From Microbotryum silenes-acaulis (Eukaryota; Basidiomycota; Microbotryomycetes; Microbotryales; Microbotryaceae), in contig QPFY01000010.1 of the NCBI GenBank assembly GCA_003665825.1, positions 1,178,001 through 1,242,000 on the forward strand: DNA of 64,000 bases. The letters run 5' to 3'. Of the stretch, positions 61,450 through 64,000 are shown piece after piece (positions within the stretch are counted from its first letter, which is position 1; each line of letters opens with the position of its first letter). Under the pieces are notes generated by a model. It was given only the letters and a program-made list of their open reading frames with translations. It ran no database searches and was not told the origin of the DNA. The position numbers and the translations under genes are program-made.

Positions 61450-63127
61450 GTTGCCTCCTTTCTACTCTTCAACTCCACCCTTTTCGTTCCTTGCCTTGCC
61501 TTTCCTTTTTAGCTCATTTAGCTCTTCAGTTTGTTCACATTCCGGCTTTTCTTGAAACTCCCAGCCAGTTGCGGCACGGTTATCCTTCGTGAGCGATTTC
61601 GCCGCAGATGCCTGAAAGGCACGAGATCGCTCTCGAGCCTCACTGATTCCGAGTCCAAACTGAAAGGATAAAACGGTGTAATTCGCAGGCGAAGAAAGAC
61701 TACTAAAAGGACTAAGGTCAAGAGACGCTGTGGCGCCGCGAGGGCAAGCGTGAGGCCGCTGAGGTTGGCTCGAGGTCGTCGTGAGGCATAGGCGGAGCGA
61801 CGCCTTACAATGCCGCGGAAGCGCAGTGGGACATGGTTCGATTCTTGCCCACCGCCGCCTCGGAGTATTATCGTGCACCCACCCCAGATAGCAAAGATCA
61901 CATAGACGGAGCAAGAGTTACAGGAGCATACTTTCGCTCTCATCGAGAATGAAGGCGTCACCTCCCTGGCGACCTGCGAGTGACCTCCTGAGCCTAGTAG
62001 GGCGCGTGGACAGGAGGCGCATCGATTGCTTTAATTGATCGAGCGATCGAAAATGATCATGACGCGACGCGCGGTGCATCCTTTCAGTCGCTGCACACCA
62101 AGCTGATTGTGCACTGCCTCGCCGTCGAGGAAGCGATCTCGATGTATCACTAGGAGGCCCGCTGCCACGGTGGATTTTCTCATCACTATTTCAGGATATT
62201 TCGTTTCGAATGAGGACGGCGCGCTGAAGATTCTTTTTCGGAAAGAAAGGGAGCCTAAAAATTATATGGCGATAGGAGTCCATGATGTGTGACCACGCCA
62301 TTAAGCGGTTTGGTGGGTGGTGGTCTTTTTGCTCGGCGGTGCCTGCCCCGCGATTGCCGCCGTATGCCGTCCGCCGTCTTTGCCAGTCTCAGCCCGTTTC
62401 ATGTTAAGGCCACGGCGCCGGCCGCGACGACATCGCTCTCTCGCTCTCTCGCTCTCCTCCGCTTTCTTTCCCTCGTCCTCTCGCGCTCACCGACGCTCTC
62501 TCCCCGATCGTCTGTGTTTCTCAACCTCGTCAAGTGTTCAGTGTTACCCCTGGCTCAGTTGAGTGCCCTCGCTCCTCGCGTCGACCGTCGTTTGGTCAGG
62601 TGTCGTGTGCCCGTTCCTGAGCCCCACTGCGACGCGGCGATTGGCGGCCTCGCCTTGTCGCAGCCTTTGCATAGCGCCGATGGCGATTGGTCGCTCGAGC
62701 CTTGCTTGCGTTGAGCTCTCTGGATGCCGTGCTTGACATGTTTGAGATGGCCTAGAGTGGGCTCTACTTGGGCCATCGCCCCCGCTGAAACCCAAAGGGT
62801 GTCACTCTTCTGAGCCACGCAATCGTGCGGAACTACATGGACCACTCCCGATTCTCGCTTGCGAATGTCCCGCTTCCTCCGTACACATCTACTACCGCGA
62901 TGGGTACTGATCTCGTGATTTGTTCCTTTTCCTTTTCCGCACCACCCCTTTTTCGGCCAAAAAGGCTCGGCGCTGTCAAAAGAAGCCCCTTTTGATCGAG
63001 CCCCTACGCGGATCTGTGACGTCGTTTCGGCAAAACTCGACCGGATACACGCTTCGATAGCTTCAGGAGGCACTCAAGGGAACCCCCCCCCCCCAGGAAA
63101 CGCCAAGAGTTCCGCCCACGCCCAAGC
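61450..63127. other. Intergenic, upstream of the last gene
   Basis: No gene recognised. CT-rich stretches (about 62430-62500, repeated TCTCTCGC) and a 12-base C run (63083-63094) lie near the next start and may belong to its promoter or leader. Confidence 0.4.
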
Positions 63128-64000
63128 ATGTCGAGCCCTCCTGATTCGCCGCGCGATGCTCGCCCATCCATCTTTGACGACTTGCCCCCCAACCCTCGCA
63201 TCTTACCCCTCCCACCGGGGACCTACACGATCCTGCCTGTTGTCGAAAAGTGCGACAACTTTGAATTGCCCCGTGGTCCTTGGAAGGCGAGTGATTGTAG
63301 GAAGAGGAGGGAGGCGCATTCGCAGGCTTTTGCGCCAAAGTCGGCGATGAAGAGGACCGAGTCTCACAACGAGGTCGATTCGAGTGCGTTGGATATTGAT
63401 GACGAGAATGATGACGAGGATGATGACGATGAGGTCAATGAAGGCACGAACAGCTCTACGGCTGAGTTCGACAAAGAATTCCTGTGCCCTTTCTTCGTCG
63501 AGCTCCCTCGTACCTCGGGTACCCCGACCCCCGTCGTCGCTTCCGCACCTGCTTCAAGGCGTGGGTCAGCCTCGCCGACGTCGTCGAATCATGGTCGTCC
63601 TTCTTTCAGTCGTTTGACCCCGATGCCGACCCTTCGCTCGAGTTCACCTACGTCTTCGCCCGCGCCGATGCGTTCACCTTTGTTTTCGGACTCGGGCAAA
63701 GCCCAGAAGACGCCCGAGCAACCGATCGGTTTCCTACGTCCATCAATCGTTCAAGCTATGATCGAGGATAATCGCAAGCTCGTGAGCATCAACATTCGTC
63801 CCGTTTGGTCCTTCCTCCCGCCCGTTAGGTTCCCTCGACCCATTCAAACGAGGAGGAGGTCCTCGACGGCCGGGACGCCGAGGTCCGGTGGTAATTCGAG
63901 AAGGAACAGTCATTTGGTGTTGAGTTTGGGACCGAGTGCGGGTGGTAGTACAGCGGGTTCGGGAACGAATACGCCCGGTGGGGTTGGATCTTCGGATGCA
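63128..64000 (+). CDS. Possible Nudix-type (DUF4743-like) protein, N-terminal part only
   Basis: Open from ATG at 63128 to the window end, 291 residues, no stop or intron needed. LPVVEKCDNFELP near residue 37 and, after a long acidic and Ser/Pro-rich insert, IGFLRPSIVQAMIEDNRKLV (about 204-223) recall the N-terminal domain of thiamine-pyrophosphokinase-related Nudix hydrolases (CDNFP, then IGxLRPSVVEAL). The Nudix box itself would lie beyond the edge, so the call is provisional. Further Ser/Gly-rich insertions follow. Confidence 0.45.
   Translation, partial: MSSPPDSPRDARPSIFDDLPPNPRILPLPPGTYTILPVVEKCDNFELPRGPWKASDCRKRREAHSQAFAPKSAMKRTESHNEVDSSALDIDDENDDEDDDDEVNEGTNSSTAEFDKEFLCPFFVELPRTSGTPTPVVASAPASRRGSASPTSSNHGRPSFSRLTPMPTLRSSSPTSSPAPMRSPLFSDSGKAQKTPEQPIGFLRPSIVQAMIEDNRKLVSINIRPVWSFLPPVRFPRPIQTRRRSSTAGTPRSGGNSRRNSHLVLSLGPSAGGSTAGSGTNTPGGVGSSDA

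Overview
This is eukaryotic nuclear DNA from a basidiomycete fungus. The genes have many short introns (about 50-100 bases, GTRAGT-like donors, CACAG-like acceptors), some very small exons, GC-rich coding sequence and typical fungal proteins: a Zn2Cys6 regulator, a FAB1 lipid kinase, an RGS-LOV photoreceptor, a Kre9/Knh1-type wall protein and an AVT amino-acid permease. The gene set and repeat-laden spacers would suit a Pucciniomycotina (Microbotryomycetes-like) fungus; that placement is inference. All splice sites were chosen by eye, requiring exon phases to match and conserved motifs to be restored.

Layout. 1-4544 (-): ABCC transporter, cut by the left window edge. 4854-5480 (+): unknown protein whose stop codon lies in a dispersed repeat. 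6001-6954 (-): unknown ORF. 7824-9320 (+): coatomer epsilon, with an octamer array in intron 1. 9528-10706 (-): lactonase-type propeller. 11571-19746 (+): FAB1/PIKfyve kinase. 20438-22170 (+): universal-stress-domain protein. 22589-23800 (-): Kre9/Knh1-like GPI protein. 25749-28319 (+): Zn2Cys6 transcription factor. 28856-32320 (+): F-box-like protein with a large insertion. 32822-33389 (-) and 35742-36377 (+): small secreted proteins around a 144-base tandem duplication. 36782-39117 (-): AVT permease, divergent from SMC3 (39566-44386, +) across a promoter with four ACGCGT boxes. 46130-49643 (+): RGS-LOV blue-light receptor. 50045-50257 (-): tiny membrane protein. 50842-51714 (+): exosome subunit CSL4.

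From about 51.7 to 62 kb the sequence becomes accessory: a second copy of a GATC-rich repeat, a broken CSL4 copy, F-box remains, a copied 5' end of the AVT gene, two LTR-like direct repeats, an intact pogo-type DNA transposon (57114-60003, perfect 25-base inverted ends, TA target duplication) and a cysteine-rich secreted protein (60385-61105). A possible Nudix-type gene starts at 63128 and runs off the right edge.

The core genes touch membrane traffic and lipid signalling (FAB1, COPE, ABCC, AVT), chromosome cohesion (SMC3), RNA decay (CSL4) and light/G-protein signalling (RGS-LOV). They are neighbours, not an operon. The most notable items are the RGS-LOV receptor, the 9-base SMC3 microexon with its MCB promoter, and the gene-fragment/transposon island with a secreted cysteine-rich protein.
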